Of a stretch of 64,000 nucleotides of DNA, positions 1 through 12,155 are shown one piece after another. The DNA is taken from positions 1 through 64,000 of the forward strand of contig JAEUKX010000045.1 of assembly GCA_016794025.1 (NCBI GenBank). The letters run 5' to 3'. This DNA comes from Rhodospirillales bacterium (lineage in GTDB: Bacteria > Pseudomonadota > Alphaproteobacteria > CACIAM-22H2). The notes beneath the pieces were generated by a model. It saw nothing but the letters and a program-made list of their open reading frames with translations. It did not search any database and was not told the origin of the DNA. The position numbers and the translations under genes are program-made. Within the stretch, counting starts at the first letter, position 1, and the number at the start of each line of letters is the position of its first letter.

Positions 1-480
1 AGTCTGCTGGGCGATGCGGTCGCAAATACGCTCGACCGCGCCGGGCGCGGCGACGTGCTCCAGCGGCTCGACGCCGATCTCAGGGAAATGCAGCGCCTCT
101 CCACGTCGTCCAGCGACTGGCGCGCGGCCTTCGTCCCGGTCTGGGACGGGCAGGAGATCCGCCAGATGCGGCTCTATTCGCGCCGCGAGGGCGAAAAGGG
201 CAAGCGCGACCGCGAGAGCAAGCGATTCGTCGTCGAACTCGATTTCAGCGAACTGGGCGAGGTGCAGATCGACGGGCTGATGCGCAAGCCGAAGCTCGAG
301 CTGATGCTGCGCACCCACCGCGAGATCCCGACCGAAATGCGCGACGAGATCGAGGTCGTCTTCCTCGACGGCTGCACGCTCGTCGGGCTTGCCGGTCGCA
401 TCTATTTCCAGGCCGTGGACCGCTTCCCCGTCGCCCCGCTCGAGGAAATCCGCCGGCGCGACAGCGGCATGACGGCCTGA
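1..480 (+). CDS. FliK-like flagellar hook-length control domain protein, C-terminal part
   Basis: The reading frame is open from the window edge, so the N-terminus is missing; the visible part is about 159 residues. It has the look of the C-terminal domain of alphaproteobacterial FliK-like proteins: a WRAAFVPVWDGQ stretch, a charged region, then RFVVELDFSELG and VQIDGLMRK, with FQAVDRFPV near the end. In that family the domain controls hook length and the export switch, but the match is by pattern only and the protein could be an uncharacterised relative. No other flagellar gene is visible. It runs toward groEL and ends just before a shared terminator hairpin. Confidence 0.55.
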   Translation, partial: SLLGDAVANTLDRAGRGDVLQRLDADLREMQRLSTSSSDWRAAFVPVWDGQEIRQMRLYSRREGEKGKRDRESKRFVVELDFSELGEVQIDGLMRKPKLELMLRTHREIPTEMRDEIEVVFLDGCTLVGLAGRIYFQAVDRFPVAPLEEIRRRDSGMTA

Positions 481-494
481 TGCCGGAAAAGACA

Positions 495-524
495 ACGGGG
501 CGGCAGGTTTCCCTGCCGCCCCGT
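495..524. terminator. Bidirectional terminator hairpin between FliK-like gene and groEL
   Basis: A perfect 13-bp stem (arms 495-507 and 512-524, GC-rich) closes a four-base TTTC loop. Read on the minus strand, the stem is followed by a T-rich stretch (TGTCTTTTCC), so it should end the groESL transcript by the intrinsic mechanism. On the plus strand the T-run is weaker. It lies between two convergent genes. Confidence 0.8.
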
Positions 525-556
525 GCCACTGTTTCCGGATGGACCGGCCGGACTTC

Positions 557-2227
<1,671 letters not shown>

Positions 2228-2256
2228 TCAATGCGTAGGCCGGATGTACCGGAAGC

Positions 2257-2544
2257 TCACTCGATCACGCCGAGAATGTCGGATTCCTTCATGATGAGGA
2301 GATCCTTCCCGTCGATCTTCACTTCCGTGCCCGACCACTTGCCGAACAGGATCTTGTCGCCGGACTTCACGCCCATGGGCTGGAGCTTGCCGTCCTCGGT
2401 GCGCGCGCCGGGACCGGCCGCGATGACCTTGCCCTGCTGCGGCTTTTCCTTGGCGGTGTCGGGAATGATGATCCCGCCCTTGGTCTTGGTTTCCTGATCA
2501 AGCGCTTCGACCAGCACGCGGTCGTTGAGCGGACGGAACTTCAT
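2257..2544 (-). CDS. groES: Co-chaperonin GroES (10 kDa)
   Basis: GroES forms the heptameric lid of the GroEL chamber. The 95-residue protein has the family opening [15 protein letters not shown], the mobile-loop region with TKGGIIIPD, and the closing segment near [11 protein letters not shown]. An AGGAG-like ribosome site (complement of ctcctccgg) precedes the ATG. It is the first gene of the groES-groEL operon, with a promoter and CIRCE operator upstream. Confidence 0.99.
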   Translation of the reverse strand: MKFRPLNDRVLVEALDQETKTKGGIIIPDTAKEKPQQGKVIAAGPGARTEDGKLQPMGVKSGDKILFGKWSGTEVKIDGKDLLIMKESDILGVIE

Positions 2545-2594
2545 GGATGCTCTCCTCCGGAGACTTTTCGGATTTCCGCAGGCGGGCCCGGCTG

Positions 2595-2621
2595 TTAGCA
2601 GTCACCCCCTGCGAGTGCCAA
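2595..2621. promoter_or_regulatory. CIRCE operator (HrcA binding site) of groESL
   Basis: Inverted repeat TTAGCAGTC, nine-base spacer, GAGTGCCAA. The known CIRCE consensus is TTAGCACTC-N9-GAGTGCTAA, so each half has one mismatch. It lies about 50 bases upstream of the groES ATG and just downstream of the predicted -10 box, where HrcA would block transcription until heat shock. hrcA itself is not in the window. Confidence 0.9.
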
Positions 2622-2623
2622 GG

Positions 2624-2652
2624 GTTCTATTCCCCTCGTACTCCGAAGTCAA
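2624..2652 (-). promoter_or_regulatory. Probable sigma-70-type promoter of groESL
   Basis: Read on the minus strand: TTGACT (2652-2647), 17-base spacer, TAGAAC (2629-2624). The predicted start falls inside the CIRCE element, which fits HrcA repression. No convincing sigma-32 promoter was seen at this spot. Confidence 0.65.
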
Positions 2653-2685
2653 TTCAAAGAAAAACTATTTAATTATAATATCTTG

Positions 2686-3639
2686 CTAATCGATCCGGCG
2701 GGCCAGGGTGACGAGTTCCCGGCCCTTCATCGGCTGCGCCTTCGGAAAAAGAACGGTACAGCGGGGATAGGGCGCACGCACCTCGTTGTCCCCGTCGCGC
2801 ACGATAGGCGTGCCCTCCCCCACTTCCTCGAAGCCGACGAAGGGCTGCAGGAATGCGATGTCGTCCGACCGGGCGACATAGACCTCGGTGATCTCGTAGA
2901 CGCCCGATTCGGATACCGGCACGGACGGACGGCGCACCGCGGCCCAGTCCGGATCGACCGAACCCACGGTCGCGAGGAAATCCAGCATCGTCGCCTTGGC
3001 CACATCGACGCTCGGCTTCAGGAAATGCGCGCCGCACTCGACGACCAGTGCGGTGCGCTGCCCCTGCGGGTCGGCGAACTCACCATGCTCGATCATCGCG
3101 CGGCCGTCGAAGCCGCCGTCGACGAGCAGCAGCGAACGCGGCGCGCCGATGCGCTGGGCAAGGTCGCGGCCCCGCGCGTGCTGTGCGGAAACGAAGAACG
3201 GCCGCACGGCGAACGACGTGGAATGGATGTCGAGAAGGAACTCCGCCTCGGTGACGAACGGCAGGAGTTCGCGGGCACGGTCGGCTTCGCGCGTCTTCTC
3301 GTTCGCCAGCCAGTCGTCGCGCCAGACGCGGTTCAGGTCGCGGTCGAGGAAGCGGCTGTCGAGAGGCTTGGCCTTTTCGAACGACCGGTAGGCCGCCACG
3401 TTCGCGAAGGCCAGCACGAGGCTGCCGGCGAGCGGCCGGAGCTTCTCGCCAAGCGCCCAGTGCAGCGCCTCGGCGCCGCAGAACTCGTTGCCGTGCGTCA
3501 GGCCCACGACCATCACGCGCGGGCCCGGCCGGCCGCTGTCGAAGCGGTGGACGAACGCAGTGCCGGTATTGCCCTTCTCCCACGCCGAAAGGTCGCGCGG
3601 CAGCACCTCGATCGGGGGCAGCTTGCGCACGGCGTTCAT
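2686..3639 (-). CDS. AstE/AspA-family zinc carboxypeptidase-like protein (M14)
   Basis: Member of the succinylglutamate desuccinylase/aspartoacylase family of zinc amidohydrolases, 317 residues. Zinc ligands are visible: GLTHGNE gives His49 and Glu52, and LLDIHST gives His139; a likely catalytic Glu lies in VVECGAHF near residue 205. There is no signal peptide, so it should be cytosolic. The substrate cannot be read from sequence: a true AstE would sit in an arginine-catabolic ast operon, and none is here. Its ATG overlaps the hflX TGA (ATGA), making it the third gene of hfq-hflX. Many alphaproteobacteria have mazG in this slot. Confidence 0.75.
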   Translation of the reverse strand: MNAVRKLPPIEVLPRDLSAWEKGNTGTAFVHRFDSGRPGPRVMVVGLTHGNEFCGAEALHWALGEKLRPLAGSLVLAFANVAAYRSFEKAKPLDSRFLDRDLNRVWRDDWLANEKTREADRARELLPFVTEAEFLLDIHSTSFAVRPFFVSAQHARGRDLAQRIGAPRSLLLVDGGFDGRAMIEHGEFADPQGQRTALVVECGAHFLKPSVDVAKATMLDFLATVGSVDPDWAAVRRPSVPVSESGVYEITEVYVARSDDIAFLQPFVGFEEVGEGTPIVRDGDNEVRAPYPRCTVLFPKAQPMKGRELVTLARRID

Positions 3640-4997
3640 TGTGCGCGCGCCAGACGATGTTCGAAGCGGGCACGGTCGGCCGGATCGAGCGCCACAACCA
3701 CGTGCAGGCGTTCGCCTTCCGAGCGCGATTCCAGGACCTGGCCATGCGCGTGCAGCCACGCGATCGCAGCCCCGTCGCCCGACGCAAGATCGTACTCGAC
3801 CGTTTCGCGACCCAGCGCCAGCCGGCGGTCGATCTCCGCGAGCAGCCGGTCGCACCCGTCGCCCGTGTAGGCGGACAGTGCCACCGTATCGGGCTCGCGC
3901 GCCGCGCGCGCCAGCAGCGCCTCGCGCGCTTCCGGCGCCAGCGCATCGATCTTGTTGAGCACCTCGACGAACGGGTTCGCCGCATCGGGCGTGCGGCCGA
4001 GTTCGGCCAGAACATTGCGCACGTCCGCGGCCTGCGCATCGGTCTCGGGGTGCGAGATGTCGCGCACATGCAGCACGAGATCGGCAGCGAGCACCTCCTC
4101 CAGCGTCGCGCGGAAGGCGGCGACGAGATCGTGCGGCAGGTCGGAGATGAAGCCCACCGTGTCGGAAAGGATGATCTTGCGCCCGGAGGGCAGCGATAGC
4201 GCGCGCATCGTCGGGTCGAGCGTGGCGAACAGCATGTCGGCGGCCAGCACGCGCGCGTGGACGAGCCGGTTGAACAGCGTCGACTTGCCGGCGTTCGTGT
4301 AGCCGACGAGTGCCACGACCGGATAGGGCACGCGTTCGCGCGAACGGCGGTGCAGCGCCCGAGTGCGCTTGACCTCGTCGAGATCTTTCTTCAGGCGGAT
4401 GATCTTGTCTCCGATCATGCGCCGGTCGCTTTCGAGCTGGCTTTCGCCGGGACCGGCAAGGAAGCCGAAGCCGCCGCGCTGGCGCTCGAGATGGGTCCAG
4501 GTCCGGACGAGCCGGCTTTTCTGGTACGAGAGCTGCGCCAGTTCCACCTGCAGGCGGCCTTCGGCCGTGCGGGCGCGCGCGCCGAAGATCTCGAGGATCA
4601 GGCCCGTGCGGTCGAGCACCTTGACCGCCCACTCCTTCTCGAGATTGCGCTGCTGCACGGGGCCGAGATTGGCATCCATCACGACGACGGCGATGCGCTC
4701 GTCCTGGACGAGCTGCTTCAGCCGCGCGACATTGCCCTCGCCGATGAGCGTCGACGGCCGCCAGGTGGGCACGCGCACGACCTCGGCTGCGGCGACCGAT
4801 AGATCGATCGCGCGGGCGAGCCCGGCGGCTTCCTCGAGCTTGGCCTCGGGCGTGCGCCCGCCTTCCGTCCGTTCGCCCTTGCGGACGGGATGGATGACGA
4901 GGCAGCGCCCCTCGGTCTTGCGGGTGGCGAAATCGCCGATTTCCTCGGCGATCTTCTCGTCGCTCGGGGTATCCGGCTTCTTGGGGCGTCGGCTCAG
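3636..4997 (-). CDS. hflX: Ribosome-associated GTPase HflX
   Basis: HflX binds and splits stalled or heat-damaged 70S ribosomes. From the chosen start the protein is 453 residues: N-terminal HflX domain (region around LVIHPVRKG to MDANLGP), coiled linker, then the G domain with P-loop GYTNAGKS (about 232-239), the DTVGF switch and NKID. The family N-terminus (residues 30-73) lies upstream of the first standard start codon in frame (GTG at 4778), and no ATG, GTG or TTG occurs between that GTG and the in-frame stop at 5085-5087. The best start is CTG at 4997, which overlaps the hfq stop as CTGA and is preceded by AAGGGG. Function is firm; the start is inferred. Confidence 0.9.
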   Translation of the reverse strand: MSRRPKKPDTPSDEKIAEEIGDFATRKTEGRCLVIHPVRKGERTEGGRTPEAKLEEAAGLARAIDLSVAAAEVVRVPTWRPSTLIGEGNVARLKQLVQDERIAVVVMDANLGPVQQRNLEKEWAVKVLDRTGLILEIFGARARTAEGRLQVELAQLSYQKSRLVRTWTHLERQRGGFGFLAGPGESQLESDRRMIGDKIIRLKKDLDEVKRTRALHRRSRERVPYPVVALVGYTNAGKSTLFNRLVHARVLAADMLFATLDPTMRALSLPSGRKIILSDTVGFISDLPHDLVAAFRATLEEVLAADLVLHVRDISHPETDAQAADVRNVLAELGRTPDAANPFVEVLNKIDALAPEAREALLARAAREPDTVALSAYTGDGCDRLLAEIDRRLALGRETVEYDLASGDGAAIAWLHAHGQVLESRSEGERLHVVVALDPADRARFEHRLARAQ

Positions 4998-5245
4998 CCT
5001 TCGGCCCCTTCCTTGTCGCCGTCGAACAGCGCGATCGGGCCGGTGGGCATCACCGTCGAGATCGCATGCTTGTAGACGAGCTGGCTATGCCCGTCGCGGC
5101 GCAGCAGCACGGAGAAATTGTCGAACCACGTGACGATCCCCTGAAGCTTGACGCCGTTGACGAGGAAGATCGTCACCGACGTCTTGTTCTTCCGGATGTG
5201 GTTCAGGAACACGTCCTGGACGTTCTGGGACTTTTCGGCCGACAT
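4994..5245 (-). CDS. hfq: RNA chaperone Hfq
   Basis: Hexameric Sm-like protein that pairs small RNAs with mRNAs. 83 residues, with Sm1 ([10 protein letters not shown] to VNGVKLQG) and Sm2 (YKHAISTV) intact and a short acidic tail. An AAAGGA ribosome site lies 7 bases before the ATG. In-frame sequence extends upstream, but the conserved N-terminus [11 protein letters not shown] fixes this start. First gene of hfq-hflX-AstE-like, lying downstream of the dat-HAD pair. Confidence 0.98.
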   Translation of the reverse strand: MSAEKSQNVQDVFLNHIRKNKTSVTIFLVNGVKLQGIVTWFDNFSVLLRRDGHSQLVYKHAISTVMPTGPIALFDGDKEGAEG

Positions 5246-5326
5246 GCGTCCGATCCTTTCGTTTTTGGACCTGCGCGGGCGCAAACCGGGGGAAGCGCCG
5301 CAGCAGGTCGTTTCGCGATGGACCAA

Positions 5327-5349
5327 GATCCGGGCCGGGCGCCCGGATC
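5327..5349 (-). terminator. Hairpin between HAD phosphatase gene and hfq
   Basis: Perfect 9-bp inverted repeat (arms 5327-5335 and 5341-5349) with a five-base loop, 14 bases downstream of the phosphatase stop on the minus strand. No strong T-run follows, so it may be a weak terminator or a processing or stabilising stem. It separates the ntr-dat transcript from hfq. Confidence 0.45.
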
Positions 5350-5362
5350 GCCACCATGGGAC

Positions 5363-6037
5363 CTATTTAGGGCATTCCGAATTCGATTGCAGGCCCCGGA
5401 AGATGTCCAGCAGCTCGCCATACGATTTGACAACAAAGGTGGCCGGATACCGCTCCAGAGTGCCTTGATCTTGCTCTGTATTTCCGAAAAGAACGGGAAT
5501 GCAGCCGGCCGCATGCGCCGCCTGCATATCAAGGGCGGTGTCGCCGACAAACCAGACCCGCCCCCGATCCGGTATTTCAATACCGTTCAATGCCATCTCG
5601 ACAGGGGCCGGGTCGGGCTTGTCGCGCGCGGCGTCGTTCGCCCCGACGAGGCGATGGAAATGCCGCGTCCACCCCAGCGCATCGGCTTCGCGCCGAAGGA
5701 GCCGGCCCTGCTTGTTCGACACAACGGCCAGCGGGGCGGCCCGTGCGAGCTCGGCAAGCGCCGCCCCCGCCCCTTCGATTTCGCGCAGAGTCGCGAGGTG
5801 CTCGGCCTCGAAGGTGCGATAGAAGATGTCGCGCGCGTCTTCCCAACCTGCGCCGAACATCTCCGGGAATGTTTCGCGCAGCGAACGGCGCACGCGCGCA
5901 TGCGTCTCGGCGAGCGTCCAAGGGGCCTTGCCGAAGGCGACGAGCGCCGCATTGATCGCCGTGCGGATCGTCTCCCAGTTGTCGACCAGCGTGTTGTCCC
6001 AGTCGAACAGGATCGCGTGCGGGCGGGTCCCCTTCAC
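5363..6037 (-). CDS. HAD-family phosphatase, phosphoglycolate phosphatase-like
   Basis: 224 residues. HAD motif I is FDWDNTLVD (Asp12 nucleophile, Asp14), motif II is VVSNK, the motif III Lys is in ARDKPDPAP, and motif IV is FVGDTALD. A helical cap between motifs I and II resembles Gph/MTA-type phosphatases. The likely reaction is phosphate-monoester hydrolysis; the substrate is not readable. The start is a GTG at 6037 that overlaps the dat TGA (GTGA), so the two genes are probably translationally coupled. Confidence 0.8.
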   Translation of the reverse strand: MKGTRPHAILFDWDNTLVDNWETIRTAINAALVAFGKAPWTLAETHARVRRSLRETFPEMFGAGWEDARDIFYRTFEAEHLATLREIEGAGAALAELARAAPLAVVSNKQGRLLRREADALGWTRHFHRLVGANDAARDKPDPAPVEMALNGIEIPDRGRVWFVGDTALDMQAAHAAGCIPVLFGNTEQDQGTLERYPATFVVKSYGELLDIFRGLQSNSECPK

Positions 6038-6900
6038 GCCGCCGCTTCGGCCTGCGCGGCCATGTGGCGGAAATAGGCCTCGCGGATCCTCAGCGCGATC
6101 GTGCCGGGCTTGCCGTTGGCGATCGGCTTGTCGTCGAGCTGGGTGACCGGCATCGCGAAGGAGGACGCCGAGGTGACGAACGCCTCGCGCGCGCGGCGCA
6201 TCTCCTCGAGCGTGAAGGCGCGCTCCTCGAACGGTACGCCTTCGCGCCGCGCGATCTCGATGATCGCAAGCCGCGTGATGCCGTTGAGTATCTCGTTCGA
6301 GGGGGCACGGGTGACGAGCTTGCCGTCTTGCGTGACGATCCACGCGTTCGACGAGCTGCCTTCCGTCACCACGCCCTTCTCGTCCACGAGGATCGCCTCG
6401 TAGGCGCCGTTCTCGCGCGCCGCCTGCTTGGCGATGCAGTTCGGCAGCAGCGAGATCGTCTTGATGTCGCAGCGCCCCCAGCGGATGTCGGGCGCGGTCA
6501 CGGCCTTGACGCCCTCCTCGACATAGGCGGCCGGGTGCGGCTTCACGTTGCGCGCCGTGACGACCACCTGGGTCTTGGGATTCTTCGGGAATGCATGGTC
6601 GCGCGGCGCCACGCCGCGCGTGAGCTGCAGGTAGACGATGCCATCCTTGACGAGATTGCGGCGGATGGTCTCGTACATCACGACCTTGAGCGCGGCCCGG
6701 CTCATCGGCGCTTCCATGCGCATCTCGCGCAGCGAGCGGTCGAGCCGGTCGAGATGCGGATCGTCGTCAACCATCGTCCCGTCGCAGACCGCGCAGACCT
6801 CGTAGATCCCGTCGGCGAACTGGTAGCCGCGGTCGTCGATATGCACACGGGCCTGCGAATGCGGAACATAGCGGCCGTTGACATAGGCAATGCGGGACAA
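6034..6900 (-). CDS. dat: D-amino acid aminotransferase (class IV PLP enzyme)
   Basis: Fold-type IV PLP aminotransferase that interconverts D-alanine and D-glutamate, supplying D-amino acids for peptidoglycan. 288 residues, typical for the family. Visible motifs: DDRGYQFADG near the N-terminus, the PLP lysine in DIKTISLLPN (about residue 147), and TEGSSSNAWIV. It could also be annotated as a branched-chain-like aminotransferase, but the short N-terminus favours Dat. The start is TTG with a clear AGGAGA site 7 bases upstream. It follows ntrX closely, an arrangement common in alphaproteobacteria. Confidence 0.88.
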   Translation of the reverse strand: MSRIAYVNGRYVPHSQARVHIDDRGYQFADGIYEVCAVCDGTMVDDDPHLDRLDRSLREMRMEAPMSRAALKVVMYETIRRNLVKDGIVYLQLTRGVAPRDHAFPKNPKTQVVVTARNVKPHPAAYVEEGVKAVTAPDIRWGRCDIKTISLLPNCIAKQAARENGAYEAILVDEKGVVTEGSSSNAWIVTQDGKLVTRAPSNEILNGITRLAIIEIARREGVPFEERAFTLEEMRRAREAFVTSASSFAMPVTQLDDKPIANGKPGTIALRIREAYFRHMAAQAEAAA

Positions 6901-6918
6901 GTCGTTCTCCTGCGAAGG

Positions 6919-8340
<1,422 letters not shown>

Positions 8341-8370
8341 TTCGAAACTATCGCTCCGCAGTGTCGTCGT

Positions 8371-10644
8371 TCAGTCGGCCGTCGCGGCCCGGCCCATGGA
8401 ATCTTCGCCAGCGATACTATCCGCCCGCGCTTCCGAGGGGAATACCAGGCTCACGACCGCTCCGCCGCCGGCGCGATCCGCCAGCAGGACGGTACCGCCG
8501 TGATCTTCCATGATCTTCTTGACGATCGCGAGCCCAAGGCCCGTGCCCTTCGCGCGCGTCGTCATGTAAGGCTCGGTCAGGCGATCGCGGTCGTTCTTTG
8601 GCAGGCCGCGGCCGTTGTCCGCCACCGACACGATGGTGCGGCCCTGCGCATCCTGCGACAGGTCGACGACGACATGCGGCGGCGGAAGGTCGGCGCCCTC
8701 GCGCCCTTCGATCGCGTCGAGCGCGTTCTGCAGCAGGTTCGTCAGGGCCTGGCCGACCTGGCCTGCATCGAGCCGGAGCATGATCTTCTGCGGTGGAATA
8801 TCGGTCTCGAACTTTGCACCGGCGCGCGCGTTCGACTGCAGGAAGACCGTCCGCCGCACAAGCTCGCCGATATTCTCTGCCTTCATGCGCGGAGCAGGCA
8901 TGCGCGCGAAGGACGAGAACTCGTCGACCATCCGGCCGATATCCTCGACCTGTCGCATGATGGTTTCGGTGCATAACCGGAAAGTTTCCGGGTCCGTTTT
9001 GATCTCGGCCAGATACTTGCGCCGCAGGCGCTCCGCCGAAAGCTGGATGGGCGTGAGCGGATTCTTGATCTCATGCGCGATACGGCGGGCGACGTCGGCC
9101 CAGGCGGCAGTCCGCTGGGCCGCTTCCAGATCGGTCACGTCGTCGAACGTCACGACAAGACCTGTCCCGCCATCGTCGAGCTGGGCGCGGGCGATTCGCA
9201 CGACGAACGTGCGTTTGCGGCCATTGCGCACGAGCTGGATCGTTCCCTGTGCCGGCCGGTCCGGGTTGGCGCGCGAACTTTCGATCAGCGCCGCCATCTC
9301 CGGGACAAGGCCCGCGAAATCCTGCCCCGCCTGGGCCGCAAGGTCGATATCGAGGAGCTGCGAGGCCGAGCGGTTGGGCAGGTCGACCGCGCCGCGCGCA
9401 TCGAGCGCCACCACGCCCGCGGTCACGCTCGCGAGCACGGCTTCGGTAAAACGGCGACGGTTCTCGATCTGCACGTTTGCCGCGAGAAGCTCGCCGCGCT
9501 GGGATTCGAGCTGCGCCGTCATGCGGTTGAACGCGCGCGAAAGCATGCCAAGCTCGTCGTCGCGCGCGCCGTCGTCGACGCGCGCGGCCAGATCGCCGGT
9601 CCGGACCCTCTCGGCAGCCGCGATCAGCGCACCGATGGGCCGCGCCAGGCGGTTGGCAAGCGCGATGCCGATCCAGATGGCGGCCAGCAGGAGCAGCAGA
9701 GCCACGATCACGAACATCATCGCGAACGTGACCTGCAGCCCTTCGCGACGGCCTTCGAGGTCCTGATAAAGCTGCACGGCCAGCCGCGTGCGGTCGAGAT
9801 GCTGGACCACCCGCGGCTCGACGAAACGGCCGATCAGCAGGAACGTGTCCTCGAAACCCTCGACGCGCACCAGCGCCCGTACCCGGTCTGTCCGCGAGGT
9901 GTCGGACTCAGAATTGTCCGGCGTGAAGATCACCACCTCGCCGCCGCGCGCGCGGTCGAGGGCCCAGAACGGCACGTTGAGCTGGAGCGAGAAGCCCACG
10001 CGCGCGTAGATGCGTCCCTTGCCGTCGAACAGCACGGACTCGTCAAGCGCGCGGATCGCGGTCTGGCTCGAGACAAGCCGCTGCATGGCTTCGCCGTCCG
10101 CCAGCATCACCGCCCCTTCGCGGGAGATGTCGTTGGCCATCGCGATGATGTCGCCACGGATGTTCGAGCGGTGCTCGTCGAGATAGGCCTGCGCCGCGGC
10201 AAGCGACTGGCCGATGGCCTGCCGGACCGGGTCGGAGAACCATGCCTGGACGCCGAGATTGAAGAACAGCACCGCCGCCACGGCCATCACGGCGGTCGGC
10301 GCGCCCGCGATGACCGTAAACAGCGCGACAAGCTGCACATGCAGCCGTGCGCCTGCCAGTCCGCGTCGCCGCTCGATCCATAGCCGCACGAGTTCGCGCG
10401 CGACGACCGAGCCGAGCGCCAGGATCAGCACGAGGTTGACCAGAAGGAGCCACGTCACCGTGCGCGGGTCCGGCCCCTGCTCGGCCGTGACCGCAAGGTA
10501 GGTAGCACCGCCAGAGAGCACTGCCAGAACGGCCAGCACGAAGGCGATCTTGCGCGACAGTCCGACGCGCGAAGCCCAGCGGCGCAGGCGGGCGAAGGCC
10601 GACGGTTCTGACGGGGCCGGGCTGGCGGGTTCTGTCTCGGTCAT
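8371..10644 (-). CDS. ntrY: Sensor histidine kinase NtrY
   Basis: Membrane-bound kinase for NtrX, 757 residues from the ATG at 10644 (a TTG two codons upstream is an alternative). N-terminal transmembrane segments lie around residues 30-130. A periplasmic sensor region, a further transmembrane segment and HAMP follow (about residues 305-395), then PAS (about 400-510), HisKA with His524 in AHEIKNPLTPIQ, and HATPase with DNGRGLP and GTGLGL. It lies between ntrC and ntrX in the nitrogen-regulation series. No strong ribosome site is visible. Confidence 0.96.
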   Translation of the reverse strand: MTETEPASPAPSEPSAFARLRRWASRVGLSRKIAFVLAVLAVLSGGATYLAVTAEQGPDPRTVTWLLLVNLVLILALGSVVARELVRLWIERRRGLAGARLHVQLVALFTVIAGAPTAVMAVAAVLFFNLGVQAWFSDPVRQAIGQSLAAAQAYLDEHRSNIRGDIIAMANDISREGAVMLADGEAMQRLVSSQTAIRALDESVLFDGKGRIYARVGFSLQLNVPFWALDRARGGEVVIFTPDNSESDTSRTDRVRALVRVEGFEDTFLLIGRFVEPRVVQHLDRTRLAVQLYQDLEGRREGLQVTFAMMFVIVALLLLLAAIWIGIALANRLARPIGALIAAAERVRTGDLAARVDDGARDDELGMLSRAFNRMTAQLESQRGELLAANVQIENRRRFTEAVLASVTAGVVALDARGAVDLPNRSASQLLDIDLAAQAGQDFAGLVPEMAALIESSRANPDRPAQGTIQLVRNGRKRTFVVRIARAQLDDGGTGLVVTFDDVTDLEAAQRTAAWADVARRIAHEIKNPLTPIQLSAERLRRKYLAEIKTDPETFRLCTETIMRQVEDIGRMVDEFSSFARMPAPRMKAENIGELVRRTVFLQSNARAGAKFETDIPPQKIMLRLDAGQVGQALTNLLQNALDAIEGREGADLPPPHVVVDLSQDAQGRTIVSVADNGRGLPKNDRDRLTEPYMTTRAKGTGLGLAIVKKIMEDHGGTVLLADRAGGGAVVSLVFPSEARADSIAGEDSMGRAATAD

Positions 10645-10699
10645 GGGCAATCGCGATGCGGGCGCGACGCAAAATGCGTCGCCGCCATCCGCGCCGCGA

Positions 10700-12145
10700 T
10701 TACTTTAGGCCACGAACCACTTGGATGTCCAACTCGCGGATTTTCTTGCGCAAAGTATTCCGGTTGAGGCCAAGAAGCTGCGCGGCCTTGATCTGGTTGC
10801 CGCGCGTCGCCGAGAGCGTGAGCGACAGGAGCGGCCGCTCGACCTCGCGCAGGATCCGGTCGTAGACGCCGGCCGGCGGAAGACCGTCCTTGTGCGCACC
10901 GAAATAGGCCTTCAGGTGCCGATCGACCGCCGCACCGAGCGATTCGTCGGCCGGGGCGCTGTCGCCGGCGACCGGCGGGGCGGCATCCGTCAGCTCGGCC
11001 TCGATGATGTCGATGCCGATGACTTCCTGCGAATAAAGCGCGGAAAGGCGCCTGATCAGGTTCTCGAGCTCGCGCACGTTGCCGGGCCAGCGGTGCTGCT
11101 TGAGACGCTCCATCGCCGCGGCGTCGATCGTCTTGACCGGCAGGCCTTCGGTGGTCGTCGTCTGCAGGAAGTGGCGCACCAGAAGCGGCACGTCGTCCGC
11201 ACGTTCGCGCAACGGCGGCAGGCGGATCGGCACGACGTTGAGCCGGTAGAATAGATCCTCGCGGAAGAGCCCCTGGCGAACGAGCTGGCGCAGATCGCGG
11301 TGCGTGGCCGCGATGATGCGGACGTCGGCGCGGATGCGGGTGCGGCCGCCGACGGTCGTATACTCGCCCTCCTGGAGCACGCGCAGCAGGCGTGTCTGCG
11401 CCTCGATCGGCATGTCGCCGATCTCGTCGAGAAACAGCGTTCCGCCCTGGCTCTGCTCGAAGCGGCCCGCATAGCGCGACGTGGCCCCCGTGAAGGCACC
11501 CTTCTCGTGGCCGAACAGCTCGCTCTCGATCAGTTCGCGCGGGATCGCGGCCATGTTGAGCGCCACGAACGGTCCGTTGCGGCGTTTGCCGTAGTCGTGC
11601 AGCGCCCGCGCGACGAGTTCCTTGCCGGTACCGGACTCGCCCGTGATCATCACGGTCAGGTCCGTGCCCATGAGGCGGGCGAGCACGCGGTAGATTTCCT
11701 GCATCGCCGCCGAACGGCCGATGAGCGGAAGCTTCTCGTCCGGCTCGTCGATCTCGCCGTCGATGCTGGCCGGCGCCTTGGGCGCGGTCAGCGCACGCTC
11801 GACGACGGAGACGAGCTCCTTCAGGTCGAACGGCTTGGGCAGATACTCGAACGCGCCCCGCTCGGTCGCCTTGATGGCGGTCAGCAGCGTATTCTGCGCG
11901 CTCATCACGATCACGCGCAGGTCCGGGCGGATCTTGCGAATGCGCGGCACGAGATCGAGTCCGTTCTCGTCCGGCATGACGACATCGGTGATCACGAGAT
12001 CGCCCTCGCCGTCCGCAACCCACTTCCAGAGCTGGGAAGCGTGACCCGTCAGGCGGACGTCGTGGCCAAGCCGGCCGAGCGCCTGATTGAGAACCGTACG
12101 GATCGCCTTGTCGTCGTCGGCGACCAGAATAGTGGCCTGAGCCAT
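10700..12145 (-). CDS. ntrC: Nitrogen regulator NtrC (NRI), sigma-54 activator
   Basis: 481 residues: receiver domain with Asp54 (VITDVVMP), AAA+ sigma-54 interaction domain with P-loop GESGTGKE and an intact GAFTGA loop, and C-terminal Fis-like helix-turn-helix ([17 protein letters not shown]). Phosphorylated by NtrB, it activates nitrogen-assimilation promoters with RpoN. In-frame sequence extends upstream into ntrB, but the family start [12 protein letters not shown] fixes the ATG at 12145. It follows ntrB by 10 bases. Confidence 0.98.
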   Translation of the reverse strand: MAQATILVADDDKAIRTVLNQALGRLGHDVRLTGHASQLWKWVADGEGDLVITDVVMPDENGLDLVPRIRKIRPDLRVIVMSAQNTLLTAIKATERGAFEYLPKPFDLKELVSVVERALTAPKAPASIDGEIDEPDEKLPLIGRSAAMQEIYRVLARLMGTDLTVMITGESGTGKELVARALHDYGKRRNGPFVALNMAAIPRELIESELFGHEKGAFTGATSRYAGRFEQSQGGTLFLDEIGDMPIEAQTRLLRVLQEGEYTTVGGRTRIRADVRIIAATHRDLRQLVRQGLFREDLFYRLNVVPIRLPPLRERADDVPLLVRHFLQTTTTEGLPVKTIDAAAMERLKQHRWPGNVRELENLIRRLSALYSQEVIGIDIIEAELTDAAPPVAGDSAPADESLGAAVDRHLKAYFGAHKDGLPPAGVYDRILREVERPLLSLTLSATRGNQIKAAQLLGLNRNTLRKKIRELDIQVVRGLK

Positions 12146-12155
12146 TTTTTGCCTT

